A stretch of DNA of 64,000 nucleotides from Mycolicibacterium cosmeticum (GTDB taxonomy: Bacteria; Actinomycetota; Actinomycetes; Mycobacteriales; Mycobacteriaceae): assembly GCF_000613185.1 (NCBI RefSeq), contig NZ_CCBB010000003.1, positions 1,550,001 through 1,614,000 of the forward strand, read 5' to 3'. The position numbers and the translations under genes are program-made. The notes under the pieces were generated by a model, which saw nothing but the letters and a program-made list of their open reading frames with translations, did no database searches and was not told where the DNA came from. The first letter of the stretch is position 1; every line of letters starts with the position of its first letter. Below are positions 36,579 through 47,000 of the stretch, piece by piece.

Positions 36579-38014
36579 CCGTGCCGGCGGGCCTGCTGAT
36601 CGGTGGTGACCGGGTGCTCTCGGACACGCTGTACGAGCACGTGTTCCCGGCGACCGGCCGGCCGAACGCGACGGTGGCGCTGGCCGGTGCGGCCGAGATC
36701 GACCGGGCCGTCGGCAATTCCTGGGATGCGCACCGCGAATGGGTGTCACTGACCGTGGACCGGCGTCGCGACCTGATGATCGACCTGGCCGATCTGCTGC
36801 ACGAACACCTCGAGGAGATGGCCCTGCTCAACGTGCAGGACTATGCCGTGCCGATCTCGTACGCCGGCACGGCGGTGCTGTTGGAGCGGTTCCTGCGGCA
36901 CTTCGCCGGCTATGCCGACAAACCGCACGGCCTCAGCACGCCGGTCAACGGATGCTTCGACGTCAACCTCGTGGAGCGAGAGCCCTACGGTGTGGTGGGC
37001 GTCATCGCCCCGTGGAACGGTGCGCTGGTGGTGGCCGCATCCTGTGTGGCCCCGGCACTGGCCGCCGGGAATGCGGTGGTGTTCAAACCATCCGAGCTCG
37101 CCCCGCTGGCCGCACTGCGGTTCGGCGAGCTATGCGTGCAGGCCGGGTTGCCGCCCGGGCTGGTGAACGTGCTGCCCGCCGGCCCGGCCGGCGGGGACGC
37201 GCTGGTCCGCCATCCCGGGGTACGCAAGATTCATTTCACCGGCGGCGGCACGACCGCTCGCGCGGTGCTGCAGTCGGCGGCGGTCAACCTCACCCCGGTG
37301 GTGACCGAATTGGGCGGCAAATCGGCCAATATCGTGTTCGCCGACGCCGATCTCGATGCGGCCGCGCAGATGTCGGCGCATCAGGGTCCGCTGATGCAGG
37401 CCGGGCAGAGCTGCGCGTGTGCCAGCCGGATCCTGGTGCACGACTCGGTCTACGACGAGTTCGTCGAGAAGTTCCTCGCCGTGGTGACGGCCGCCCGCAT
37501 CGGGGACCCGTTCGACCCGGCGGTGCGGATGGGCCCGGTCGTCAGTCAGCACGCACTGACCCGGATCCTCACCGCCATCGACACCGCCGTCGCCGAACCA
37601 GCAGGCGAGTTGCTGGTCGGTGGCCGGCGCCTGGGCGGGGCACTCGCGGACGGCTTCTTCCTGGAGCCCACGGTGTTCGGCGACGTCGACAACGCGTCGC
37701 AACTGGCCCGCACCGAGACCTTCGGGCCGGTCGTCTCGATCATCCGGTTCGGCACCGACGAGCAGGCGGTGGCGTTGGCCAACGACACGCCCTACGGCCT
37801 GAATGCGTTCGTGCACACCAGGGATCTGCAGCGGGCGCATGTGACGGCCCGCCGGCTGGAGTCCGGCTCGGTCTGGATCAACACCTTCAGCGAGATCGCC
37901 CCGCAAGGCCCCTATGGCGGCTACAAGCAGAGCGGGTTCGGGCGCACCGGCGGGGTGGACGGCCTGCACGAATTCCTGCAGACCAAGAACATCCGGATCG
38001 CCATGCCGCGCTGA
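36575..38014 (+). CDS. aldehyde dehydrogenase
   Basis: A 479-residue NAD(P)-dependent aldehyde dehydrogenase. Catalytic glutamate lies in VVTELGGKSANIV and the nucleophilic cysteine in AGQSCACASRI (about residue 281); the PWNGALVVAA segment and C-terminal PYGGYKQSGFGRTGG are standard. The start ATG 36575 overlaps the previous stop (ATGA) and gives the usual length; the frame extends 27 codons upstream without typical sequence. Last gene of the operon; it would oxidise the aldehyde made by the upstream SDRs to an acid. Confidence 0.95.
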   Translation: MTVPAGLLIGGDRVLSDTLYEHVFPATGRPNATVALAGAAEIDRAVGNSWDAHREWVSLTVDRRRDLMIDLADLLHEHLEEMALLNVQDYAVPISYAGTAVLLERFLRHFAGYADKPHGLSTPVNGCFDVNLVEREPYGVVGVIAPWNGALVVAASCVAPALAAGNAVVFKPSELAPLAALRFGELCVQAGLPPGLVNVLPAGPAGGDALVRHPGVRKIHFTGGGTTARAVLQSAAVNLTPVVTELGGKSANIVFADADLDAAAQMSAHQGPLMQAGQSCACASRILVHDSVYDEFVEKFLAVVTAARIGDPFDPAVRMGPVVSQHALTRILTAIDTAVAEPAGELLVGGRRLGGALADGFFLEPTVFGDVDNASQLARTETFGPVVSIIRFGTDEQAVALANDTPYGLNAFVHTRDLQRAHVTARRLESGSVWINTFSEIAPQGPYGGYKQSGFGRTGGVDGLHEFLQTKNIRIAMPR

Positions 38015-38046
38015 GCCCGCCGCTGTGGCCCCGGCCGAGGGACGGG

Positions 38047-38331
38047 GTGTTCGGGGCGGCGTGCGGGCGCGACAGTCCGTATCGGTCCTACACCTGGGAA
38101 ACGCTGTCGCTGTTGACGCGCAACGCACAAGCGCGGCTGGACGCGCTGGGCATGCCCACGCATGTGGCCGAAACCCGCTCGCGCATCGCGCTGGCCGCGT
38201 TCCAGGGATTCATCATCGAATACTTCACCGCCGACGAGCCGTCCGTCGTGGACGAGACCTTCGCCCGCTTCGTCGACGAGTTCCTGCTCGCGCCTTTCGG
38301 CCCGTCAGCGCCCGACCGTGGACGTGGGTGA
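38047..38331 (+). pseudogene. TetR-like C-terminal fragment (HTH missing)
   Basis: The frame encodes about 94 residues, GRDSPYRSYTWETL, ARLDALGMPTHVAETRSRI, ALAAFQGFIIEYFTAD, DETFARFVDEFLLAPF, a pattern seen at the end of TetR ligand domains. No HTH is encoded upstream; the region before it is the ALDH gene. A GTG start at 38047 could still make a short protein. It lies in the 431-base gap between ALDH and catalase; the remaining 38332-38445 stretch holds only the presumed catalase promoter and RBS. Confidence 0.5.
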
Positions 38332-38445
38332 ACCAGGTTCTCCGACGTCGGTGTCGGCTGGGACGGATCCGACCGTTTGTGGATTGGCCGATCCGGGGTA
38401 TGCCGAGGGGGCAGCCGTCTGCCGCTCGAGAGAGGGAAGACCCGA

Positions 38446-39897
38446 ATGACCGAAAAGTATGCGACCACCGATGCCGGTGCCCCGGTTCCGAGCTTCGAAC
38501 ACTCACTGACCGTCGGACCGGATGGGCCGATCCTGCTGCAGGACCATTATCTGATCGAGCAGATGGCCAACTTCAACCGCGAGCGCATCCCGGAACGCCA
38601 ACCGCACGCCAAGGGCGGCGGCGCGTTCGGCTCGTTCGAGGTGACCCACGACGTCAGCGCGTTCACCCGGGCGGCGTTTCTGCAGCCCGGCACCAAGACC
38701 GACATGGTGGCCCGGTTCTCGACGGTGGCCGGTGAGCGTGGCAGCCCGGACACCTGGCGCGACCCGCGCGGTTTTGCGCTGAAGTTCTACACCTCCGAGG
38801 GCAACTTCGACATGGTCGGCAACAACACCCCGGTGTTCTTCGTCCGGGACCCGATGAAATTCCAGAACTTCATCCGGTCCCAGAAACGCCTGCAGTCGAG
38901 CAACCTTCGCGACCATCACATGCAGTGGGACTTCTGGACCTTGTCGCCGGAGTCCGCGCACCAGGTCACCTGGCTGATGGGGGACCGCGGCATCCCCAGA
39001 ACGTGGCGGCACATGAACGGCTACTCCAGCCACACCTACAGTTGGCTCAACGCCGCCGGCGAGTTGTTCTGGGTCAAGTACCACTTCAAGACCGACCAGG
39101 GCATCGAGTTCCTCACCCAGGAGGAGGGCGACGAGATGGCCGGCGTCGACGGGGACGCCCATCAACGTGACCTTTTCACCTCGATCGAGGGTGGCAACTT
39201 CCCGAGCTGGACCCTGCACGTCCAGATCATGCCGTTCGAGGATGCGAAGACCTACCGGTTCAATCCCTTCGACCTGACCAAGGTCTGGCCGCACTCCGAC
39301 TACCCGCTCCACGAGGTGGGTCGAATGACGCTGAACCGCAACGTCACCGACTACCACGCCGAGATCGAGCAGGCCGCCTTCGAGCCGAACAACCTGGTTC
39401 CCGGCACCGGACTGAGCCCGGACAAGATGCTATTGGCCCGCGGTTTCTCCTACAGCGACGCACACCGACACCGGCTCGGCGTGAACTACAAGCAGATCCC
39501 GGTCAACACGCCGAAGGTGGAGGTACACAGCTACTCCAAGGATGGCGCGATGCGGATCCGCAACGTCACGGATCCGGTGTATACGCCGAACTCGATGGGT
39601 GGCCCCGGCGCCGACCCGGCACGCGCCGCGGAGGTGCACTGGGCCGCCGACGGGGGCATGGTCCGCACCGCCTACGCACTACGCGAAGAGGACGACGACT
39701 GGGGCCAGGCCGGCACGCTGGTGCGCGAGGTGCTCGATGACGACGCCCGGGAGCGCTTGGCGCACAACATCATCGGGCACGTCTCCAAGGGCGTCAAGGA
39801 GCCGGTGCTGTCACGGGTAGTCGAGTACTGGCGCAACGTCGACCCCGATCTCGGCAAAAAGGTCGAGGAGGGTGTGCGCGGCGGGCCTACCGGTTAG
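38446..39897 (+). CDS. katA: monofunctional haem catalase
   Basis: Decomposes H2O2. A 483-residue small-subunit (clade 3-like) catalase, distinct from the mycobacterial catalase-peroxidase KatG. Catalytic His54 lies in [17 protein letters not shown], Asn127 in [11 protein letters not shown], and the haem-ligand tyrosine in [16 protein letters not shown] (near residue 338). The ATG 38446 was chosen over an upstream in-frame ATG because of the purine-rich AGAGAGGGAAG before it and the family-typical N-terminus. The stop overlaps the opposing AKR stop. Confidence 0.96.
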   Translation: MTEKYATTDAGAPVPSFEHSLTVGPDGPILLQDHYLIEQMANFNRERIPERQPHAKGGGAFGSFEVTHDVSAFTRAAFLQPGTKTDMVARFSTVAGERGSPDTWRDPRGFALKFYTSEGNFDMVGNNTPVFFVRDPMKFQNFIRSQKRLQSSNLRDHHMQWDFWTLSPESAHQVTWLMGDRGIPRTWRHMNGYSSHTYSWLNAAGELFWVKYHFKTDQGIEFLTQEEGDEMAGVDGDAHQRDLFTSIEGGNFPSWTLHVQIMPFEDAKTYRFNPFDLTKVWPHSDYPLHEVGRMTLNRNVTDYHAEIEQAAFEPNNLVPGTGLSPDKMLLARGFSYSDAHRHRLGVNYKQIPVNTPKVEVHSYSKDGAMRIRNVTDPVYTPNSMGGPGADPARAAEVHWAADGGMVRTAYALREEDDDWGQAGTLVREVLDDDARERLAHNIIGHVSKGVKEPVLSRVVEYWRNVDPDLGKKVEEGVRGGPTG

Positions 39898-40733
39898 CTG
39901 CCGGTGTAGGTGGCGGGGTCGGGACGGTACCGGGTGCCGTCATCGAGAGCGCCGAGGGCTTCCATGTGCGTGGCGGTCAGCTCGAAATCGAACACGTCGA
40001 CGTTCTGCGCGATGCGCTCCGGTGACGACGAGCGGGGGATCACCACGTTGCCCAGCTGCAGGCTCCACCGGATGAGCACCTGCGCCGGGGTCTTGCCGTA
40101 TTCGGCCGCGATGGCCGTGACGGCCGGATGCTCCAGCAGCTTGCCGACCCCGAGCGGGCTGTAGGCCTCGGTGACGATGTTGTGCTCGGCGTTGACGGCC
40201 CGCAATGCCGCCTGGTTCAGCAGCGGATGCAGCTCGATCTGGTTGATCACCGGGCTGACATAGGTCAGGTCGATGATGGTGGACAGCTCCTCGGCGCCGA
40301 AGTTGCACACCCCGATCGACTTGGTGAACTTCTCGGCCTGCAGCCGCATCAGGCCGCCCCAGCTGTCGACGTACTTGCTGGTGTCCCCGCCGGGCCAGTG
40401 GATGAGATACAGGTCCAGATACTCCAGCCCGAGGCGCTCCAGGCTGGCCTTGGCGGCGTCCTGGCTGGACTGGAAGCCCTGGTCGGCGGTGGCCAGCTTG
40501 GTGGTGACGAAGATCTCGGCGCGCGGCACACCCGATGCCGCGATGGCCCGCCCAACGCCCGCCTCGTTGCCGTACGAGGCGGCGGTATCGATAAGGCGCA
40601 CACCGATTTCCAGTGCGGCCGATACCGCACGCTCGGCATCGGCGTCGGAGAGTTCTCCCACACCGACGCCCAGCGCCGGGATCGTGTTTGCATCGCTGAG
40701 CCCGATGTTGGGCACCGCAGCGGCCGAGGTCAT
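39894..40733 (-). CDS. aldo/keto reductase (copy 2, downstream)
   Basis: A 279-residue NADPH-dependent [21 protein letters not shown] contains the catalytic Asp and Tyr, [12 protein letters not shown] the catalytic Lys, and [10 protein letters not shown] the His. The cofactor region is [12 protein letters not shown]. It is a paralogue of the gene 5 bases upstream and likely arose by tandem duplication; one copy corresponds to Rv2971. The substrate is unknown; homologues reduce methylglyoxal and other aldehydes. Confidence 0.93.
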   Translation of the reverse strand: MTSAAAVPNIGLSDANTIPALGVGVGELSDADAERAVSAALEIGVRLIDTAASYGNEAGVGRAIAASGVPRAEIFVTTKLATADQGFQSSQDAAKASLERLGLEYLDLYLIHWPGGDTSKYVDSWGGLMRLQAEKFTKSIGVCNFGAEELSTIIDLTYVSPVINQIELHPLLNQAALRAVNAEHNIVTEAYSPLGVGKLLEHPAVTAIAAEYGKTPAQVLIRWSLQLGNVVIPRSSSPERIAQNVDVFDFELTATHMEALGALDDGTRYRPDPATYTGS

Positions 40734-40738
40734 GTCAC

Positions 40739-41578
40739 CTACCCTGTGAAATTGAACGTGCGTGGATCGGGTCCCAGCCGCGTCCCGTTGTCGAGCGTGG
40801 CGATGGATGCGATGTCGTGGTCTCCGAGTTCGAAATCGAACACGTCGAAATTACTCGCGATCCGGTCCGGGTTCACCGACTTCGGGATGACGATATTACC
40901 CAGCTGGATGTGCCATCTGATGAGTACCTGGGCAGGTGTTTTACCGTGCGCTTCGGCGATCGCGGTGACCACGGGATCGGACAGCAATCCGCCCTGGCCC
41001 AGCGGGCTCCATGCCTCGGTGGCGATGCCCAGTTCGGCGTGCAGGTCGCGCAGCTCCTGCTGGGGCAACCGCGGGTGCAGTTCGATCTGGTTGACCGCGG
41101 GGACGATCCCGGTCGCGTCGATGAGGGTGCGCAGATGTTCGGGCGCGAAGTTGCTCACGCCGATCGACCGGACCCGGCCCTGCTCGCGCAGCTGGGCCAG
41201 CGCCTTGAAGGACTCCACGAACAGGTTCGCCTCGGGCACCGGCCAATGGATGAGATAGAGGTCGACGTAGTCGACACCGAGCCGTTGGGCGCTCGTGTCG
41301 AACGCCGCCAGCGCCTTGTCGTAGCCCTGGTCGGCGTTCCACAGCTTGGTGACGACGAAGATGTCGTCGCGTGCCACGCCGGACGCTTCGAGGGCGTGGC
41401 CGACCTCGGTCTCGTTGCCGTACACGGCCGCGGTGTCGATGTGGCGGTAGCCCGTCGCCAGGGCCGCTTCGACGGCGCGCTGCGTCTCATCCGGCGGCGT
41501 CTGCCAGACTCCCAGACCGACGGTGGGAATCGAGTTGCCGTCGTTGAGCGCAATCGTGGGTTGGGTAGGGGAAGTCAT
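40739..41578 (-). CDS. aldo/keto reductase (copy 1), Rv2971-like
   Basis: A 279-residue AKR with the full tetrad: Asp/Tyr in [17 protein letters not shown], Lys in [12 protein letters not shown] and His in [12 protein letters not shown]; the NADPH phosphate contact is [11 protein letters not shown]. The start ATG 41578 is shared on opposite strands with lipN through the sequence CATG. This more canonical copy, adjacent to lipN, matches the M. tuberculosis Rv2971-lipN (Rv2970c) neighbourhood. It is co-directional with the second copy after a 5-base gap. Confidence 0.95.
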   Translation of the reverse strand: MTSPTQPTIALNDGNSIPTVGLGVWQTPPDETQRAVEAALATGYRHIDTAAVYGNETEVGHALEASGVARDDIFVVTKLWNADQGYDKALAAFDTSAQRLGVDYVDLYLIHWPVPEANLFVESFKALAQLREQGRVRSIGVSNFAPEHLRTLIDATGIVPAVNQIELHPRLPQQELRDLHAELGIATEAWSPLGQGGLLSDPVVTAIAEAHGKTPAQVLIRWHIQLGNIVIPKSVNPDRIASNFDVFDFELGDHDIASIATLDNGTRLGPDPRTFNFTG

Positions 41579-42659
41579 GACGCAGAGTCTGCCAGCACGT
41601 CGCGATCCGGGGCGGGTCAGGCTGATCACCGCCAGTGCCATGGGGCGCATCGGGATACCGGTGATGGCTAGAATTCCCGACCCGGTCAAGCGGCTGCTGC
41701 TCGGGCGCCGCATGGTCACCGTCGACGGCAACACGCTCGACACGTCACTGCAGCTGATGCTCACCGCGCAGCGGCTGTCCAAGGTCTCCGGGCTGGTCGC
41801 CAGTTCCGACGTGGCCGTCTCGCGCAGCCAGCTGAACCGGGCCAGCAAGGCGTTCCGCTCACCGATCGTGGTCGCGGCCCGCGACTTCACCATCGCCGGC
41901 CCGGCCGGGGCGATCCCCGTGCGGCATTACCGGGCCGCCGACGGCGCCCCGCTGCTGGTCTTCTATCACGGCGGCGGCTTCGTCCTCGGCGGCCTGGACA
42001 GCCACGACGCGTTGTGCCGGCGGATCAGCCGCGACGCCGGCGTGCACGTGCTGAGCGTCGACTACCGGCTGGCGCCCGAACACAAGGCGCCCGCGGCGGC
42101 CGAGGACGCCGACGCCGCGTATCGCTGGGCACTGGAGCACGCGGCCGAGCTCGGCGCCGATCCCGACAAGGTGGCCGTCGGCGGGGACAGTGCCGGCGGC
42201 AACCTGGCCGCGGTGGTCACCCAATCCGCCCGGGCCGACGGGGTGCGGCTGCCGGCACTGCAGTTCCTGCTCTATCCGGTCACCGATTTCGGTGCCACGA
42301 CGGTGTCCAAGACGCTGTTCGCCGAGGGGTACTTCCTGAGCAGGGCCGATATGGACTGGTTTCACAGCCACTACCTGGAGGGCGCGGCGGTCGACGGCTC
42401 CGCTCCGCGGGTGGCGCCCCTGCTGGCCACCGACCTGTCCGGGCTGTCGCCGGCGCTCGTGGCCACCGGCGGTTTCGACCCGCTACGCGACGAGGGCCGG
42501 GCGTACGCGGCGGCCCTCGCGGCGGCCGGGGTGCCCGTCGACTGGCGTGAGTACGGCTCGCTGGTGCACGCCTTCGCGAATTTCTTCCCGCTCGGAGGTG
42601 GTAGTGAGGCGGCGATCGCCGATCTGACCTCGGCGCTGCGGGCCCATTTGAGCCGGTAG
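41577..42659 (+). CDS. lipN: hormone-sensitive-lipase family esterase LipN
   Basis: A cytoplasmic or membrane-associated serine esterase; the M. tuberculosis LipN hydrolyses short-chain esters. The 360-residue form starts at ATG 41577; later starts (for example ATG 41640) would shorten it. The oxyanion motif HGGGFVLGG and nucleophile GDSAGG are intact, with a C-terminal Asp (GFDPLRDEG) and His (SLVHAFANF) completing the triad. It lies divergent from the AKR pair, with no space between start codons, so its promoter must lie inside the AKR gene or it is leaderless. Confidence 0.94.
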   Translation: MTQSLPARRDPGRVRLITASAMGRIGIPVMARIPDPVKRLLLGRRMVTVDGNTLDTSLQLMLTAQRLSKVSGLVASSDVAVSRSQLNRASKAFRSPIVVAARDFTIAGPAGAIPVRHYRAADGAPLLVFYHGGGFVLGGLDSHDALCRRISRDAGVHVLSVDYRLAPEHKAPAAAEDADAAYRWALEHAAELGADPDKVAVGGDSAGGNLAAVVTQSARADGVRLPALQFLLYPVTDFGATTVSKTLFAEGYFLSRADMDWFHSHYLEGAAVDGSAPRVAPLLATDLSGLSPALVATGGFDPLRDEGRAYAAALAAAGVPVDWREYGSLVHAFANFFPLGGGSEAAIADLTSALRAHLSR

Positions 42660-42668
42660 GCTGCATCC

Positions 42669-43397
42669 GTGGCGAACAAACCCAAGAAGCAGGCCAGTTA
42701 CGACCTCAAGGCCGCCGACCGCAAGCGCAATCTGCTCATCCAGATCGGATTGACCTCCGTGGTCGTCGTGTTCGCCGTCGCGCTGGTCCTCTACATCGTG
42801 ATGTCCGGTGACAAGAAGCCGCCGGCCGGTGAGGCCAAGTCCATCCGGGTGACCTCGAGCAAGCTCATCACCAAGGAGGGCACGTCCGAGCCCAAGGCCG
42901 TGCTGTCCATGTACGAGGACTTTCTGTGCCCGCACTGCGGCGCGTTCGAGAAGCAGTTCGGCCCCACGGTGAGCAAGCTCATCGACACCGGTGCGGTGGC
43001 CGCCGACTACTACATGGTCGCGATCCTGGACGCGCCGAGTAACCAGAACTACCCGTCCCGGGCCGGCGCTGCCGCCTACTGTGTCGCCGACGAATCGATC
43101 GACGCGTTCCGCCGCTTCCATGCCGCGATGTATGCGCAGCAGCCCAACGAGACGGCGTCGAGCTTCCCGACCAACGAGCAGATCATCGAGACCGCCCGCC
43201 AGGCGGGGGCCGCCGGTAAGGTGCCCGACTGCGTCAACAAGGGCAAGTACGTCGACCTGGTGCAGGGCTTGGCGCAGGCGACCAAGATCAACTCCACCCC
43301 GACCATCCGGATCAACGGCGAGGACTACCAGTTCAGCACGCCGGACGCGCTGGTCGCCAAGGTCAAGGAGATCGTCGGCAACGTGCCGGGGCTCTGA
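42669..43397 (+). CDS. DsbA-family thiol oxidoreductase, membrane anchored (Rv2969c-like)
   Basis: Introduces disulfide bonds in exported proteins. The 242-residue protein has a short cytoplasmic start, one TM segment (about residues 22-46) and an external thioredoxin-like domain with active site CPHC at C87-C90; the cis-Pro loop is NSTPTIRING. The start is GTG 42669. Its stop overlaps the start of the VKOR gene (TGATG), its electron-accepting partner in M. tuberculosis. Confidence 0.95.
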   Translation: MANKPKKQASYDLKAADRKRNLLIQIGLTSVVVVFAVALVLYIVMSGDKKPPAGEAKSIRVTSSKLITKEGTSEPKAVLSMYEDFLCPHCGAFEKQFGPTVSKLIDTGAVAADYYMVAILDAPSNQNYPSRAGAAAYCVADESIDAFRRFHAAMYAQQPNETASSFPTNEQIIETARQAGAAGKVPDCVNKGKYVDLVQGLAQATKINSTPTIRINGEDYQFSTPDALVAKVKEIVGNVPGL

Positions 43398-44014
43398 TGA
43401 CCGCCGCAGCTGCTACTGACGAGACCGACGTCGAGGTACCCGACGACCGGGTCCGCCCCGCGAGCGCCTGGTGGGTGCTCATCGCCGGCATCGTCGGACT
43501 GACGGCGGCGCTGACGCTGACGATCGAGAAGATCGAGATCCTGATCAACCCGGCCTACGTGCCGTCCTGCAGCATCAACCCGGTGCTGTCCTGCGGATCG
43601 GTGATGATCACCAAGCAGGCCTCGGTGTTCGGCTTCCCGAACCCGCTCATCGGCATCGGCGCGTTCAGCGTCGTGGTGGTGACGGGGGTACTCGCGGTCG
43701 CCAAGGTGCGCCTGCCGCGCTGGTACTGGATCGGGTTGACGATCGGCAGCGCGCTGGGCGTGGTGTTCGTCCACTGGCTGATCTTCCAGAGCCTGTACCG
43801 GATCGGCGCGTTGTGCCCGTACTGCATGGCCGTCTGGGCGGTGACCATCCCGCTGTTCGTGGTGGCGGCGTCCATCGCCGGGCGCGGGGAGACCGCCACC
43901 GGCCCGGCCCGGCTGCTCTACCAGTGGCGGTGGTCGCTGGTGGCGCTCTGGTTCACCTCACTGGTGTTGATGATCCTGGTGAGGTTCTGGAATTATTGGT
44001 CAACCCTTTTGTAA
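43397..44014 (+). CDS. vitamin K epoxide reductase-family (VKOR) quinone reductase
   Basis: DsbB equivalent that reoxidises the DsbA-like partner using quinones. The 205-residue protein has four to five TM helices, a periplasmic loop with C58 and C66 (CSINPVLSC), and the redox pair CPYC at C140-C143. The arrangement is that of Rv2968c; the pair forms a translationally coupled unit. Loss of VKOR impairs growth and sensitises to warfarin-like inhibitors in M. tuberculosis (established knowledge). Confidence 0.96.
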   Translation: MTAAAATDETDVEVPDDRVRPASAWWVLIAGIVGLTAALTLTIEKIEILINPAYVPSCSINPVLSCGSVMITKQASVFGFPNPLIGIGAFSVVVVTGVLAVAKVRLPRWYWIGLTIGSALGVVFVHWLIFQSLYRIGALCPYCMAVWAVTIPLFVVAASIAGRGETATGPARLLYQWRWSLVALWFTSLVLMILVRFWNYWSTLL

Positions 44015-44050
44015 CACCGGGGTTACGGCGAGAAAGTTAGGGTTCACCTC

Positions 44051-47000
44051 GTGATTTCCAAACTCTTGGTAGCCAACCGCGGTGAGATCGCGATCCGCGC
44101 GTTTCGCGCCGCGACCGAACTGGGCATCGCCACCGTGGCGGTGTATCCCTTCGAGGACCGTAATTCACTGCACCGGCTCAAGGCCGACGAGTCGTACCAG
44201 ATCGGGGTGGAGGGTCATCCCGTCCGGGCGTACCTGTCGGTGGATGAGATCATCCGGGTGGCCAAGCACGCCGGCGCGGATGCGGTGTACCCCGGTTACG
44301 GCTTCCTCTCGGAGAACCCGGAGCTGGCCTCGGCGTGCGCCCGGGAGGGGATCACGTTCGTCGGCCCCAGTTCCGAGGTGTTGGAGCTGACCGGCAACAA
44401 GGCGCGTGCGATCGCGGCGGCCAAGGCGGCCGGGCTGCCGGTGTTGGCGTCGTCGGAGCCGTCGTCGTCGGTGGCCGAGCTGGTCGCCGCGGCGGCCGAT
44501 ATGGAATTTCCGCTGTTCGTCAAGGCGGTCTCCGGTGGCGGGGGCCGCGGTATGCGTCGGGTTGCCGAGCCGGGCGCGCTGGCCGAGGCGGTCGAGGCCG
44601 CGTCGCGGGAGGCTGAGTCGGCGTTCGGCGACGGCCGCGTCTACCTGGAGCAGGCGGTGATCAACCCGCGGCATATCGAGGTGCAGATCCTGGCCGACGG
44701 TGCCGGCAACGTCATGCACCTGTTCGAGCGCGACTGCAGTGTGCAGCGCCGCCATCAGAAGGTCATCGAGTTGGCCCCTGCGCCGAATCTGGATCCGGCG
44801 CTGCGGGCGAAGATCTGCGCCGACGCGGTGGCGTTCGCCCGCCAGATCGACTACACGTGCGCGGGCACCATCGAATTCCTGCTCGATGAGCGGGGCCGGC
44901 ACGTCTTCATCGAATGCAATCCCCGGATCCAGGTGGAGCACACGGTCACCGAAGAGATCACCGATGTGGACCTGGTGTCCTCGCAGCTGCGCATCGCCGC
45001 CGGCCAGACGCTCGAGGAGCTGGGCCTGAGCCAGGACAGCGTCGCGATCCGCGGCGCGGCCATGCAGTGCCGGATCACCACCGAGGACCCGGCCAACGGT
45101 TTTCGGCCCGACACCGGCCGTATCACTGCCTACCGGTCCCCGGGTGGTGCGGGTATCCGGTTGGACGGCGGCACCCACACCGGTGCCGAGATCTCCGCGC
45201 ATTTCGACTCCATGCTGGTCAAATTGACCTGTCGGGGAAGGGATTTCGGCATGGCGGTGGCGCGGGCCCGGCGCGCGCTTGCCGAGTTCCGGATCCGCGG
45301 CGTGTCGACGAACATCCCGTTCCTGCAGGCGGTGCTCGACGATCCGGATTTCCGGGCCGGTCGGGTGACGACGTCGTTCATCGACGACCGTCCGCAGTTG
45401 CTGACCGCCCACACGCCGGCCGACCGCGGTACCAAGATCCTGAACTACCTGGCCGATGTGACGGTCAACAAGCCGCACGGGGAGCGCCGGTCGGCGGTGT
45501 ACCCGCAGGACAAGCTGCCCGATATCGATCTGTCGGTGCGCCCGCCGGACGGTTCCAAGCAGAAGCTGACCGAGCTGGGCCCGACGGGGTTTGCCGACTG
45601 GTTGCGCGAGCGCCCGGCTCTGGGCGTCACCGATACGACGTTCCGGGATGCCCACCAGTCGCTGCTGGCCACCCGGGTGCGCTCGTCCGGGCTGCTGCGG
45701 GTGGCGCCGTATGTGGCGCGGATGACCCCGCAATTGCTGTCGGTGGAGTGTTGGGGTGGCGCGACTTACGATGTGGCGCTGCGGTTCCTGAAAGAGGACC
45801 CGTGGGAGCGGCTGGCCGCGCTGCGCGAGGCGATGCCCAATATCTGTCTGCAGATGCTGCTGCGGGGCCGTAACACCGTCGGCTACACCCCGTACCCGGA
45901 ACTGGTCACCACGGCGTTCGTCGAAGAGGCCACCGCGACCGGAATCGACATCTTCCGGATCTTCGACGCGCTGAACAACGTCGATTCGATGCGCCCGGCC
46001 ATCGACGCGGTGCGCGCGACCGGCACCGCCGTTGCCGAGGTCGCGATGTCCTACACCGGTGACCTGTCGGACCCGGGCGAGGATCTCTACACCCTCGATT
46101 ACTACCTGCGGCTGGCCGAGCAGATCGTCGAAGCCGGGGCGCACGTGCTGGCCATCAAGGACATGGCCGGGCTGCTGCGGCCGCAGGCCGCCACCAAATT
46201 GGTCGGTGCGCTGCGTGCCCGGTTCGACCTGCCGGTGCACGTGCACACCCACGACACTCCCGGCGGGCAGTTGGCCACCTATCTGGCGGCGTGGACGGCG
46301 GGCGCGTCGGCGGTGGACGGGGCGGCCGCGCCGCTGGCGGGCACCACCAGCCAGCCGGCGCTGTCGGCCATCGTGGCCGCCACCGCGCACACCGAGTTCG
46401 ACACCGGTCTGGATCTGGGTGCGGTGTGCGAGCTGGAGCCGTACTGGGAGGCGCTGCGCAAGGTGTATGCGCCATTCGAATCGGGGCTGCCAGGGCCGAC
46501 GGGGCGGGTGTATCACCACGAGATCCCGGGCGGTCAGCTGAGCAACCTGCGTCAGCAGGCCATCGCACTGGGGCTGGGCGACCGGTTCGAGGAGATCGAG
46601 AACGCCTATGCCGGTGCCGATCGGGTGCTGGGCCGGCTGGTCAAGGTCACCCCGTCGTCGAAGGTGGTCGGCGACCTGGCGCTGTCGTTGGTGGGTGCGG
46701 GTGCCACCGCAACCGAGTTCGCCGCCGACCCGGATCGGTTCGACATCCCCGACAGTGTGATCGGATTCCTGCGCGGGGAGCTCGGCGACCCGCCGGGGGG
46801 CTGGCCGGAGCCGTTGCGCTCCAAGGCGTTACAGGGTCGCGGGGAAGCCAGGGCGGAGACACCGCTTTCGCCGGAGGACGAGGCGCTGCTGGCCGCGCCC
46901 GGCCCGAAGCGCCAGGCCACCCTCAACAGGTTGCTGTTCCCCGGCCCGACAAGGGAATTCGAGGCGCACCGCGAGGAATACGGTGACACGTCCTCGCTGA

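Noticed and set aside
44165..46519. 784-codon reverse open frame within pyruvate carboxylase
   Set aside because: Pyc is intact in the forward frame with all catalytic motifs; the antisense product lacks domains and is compositionally biased.
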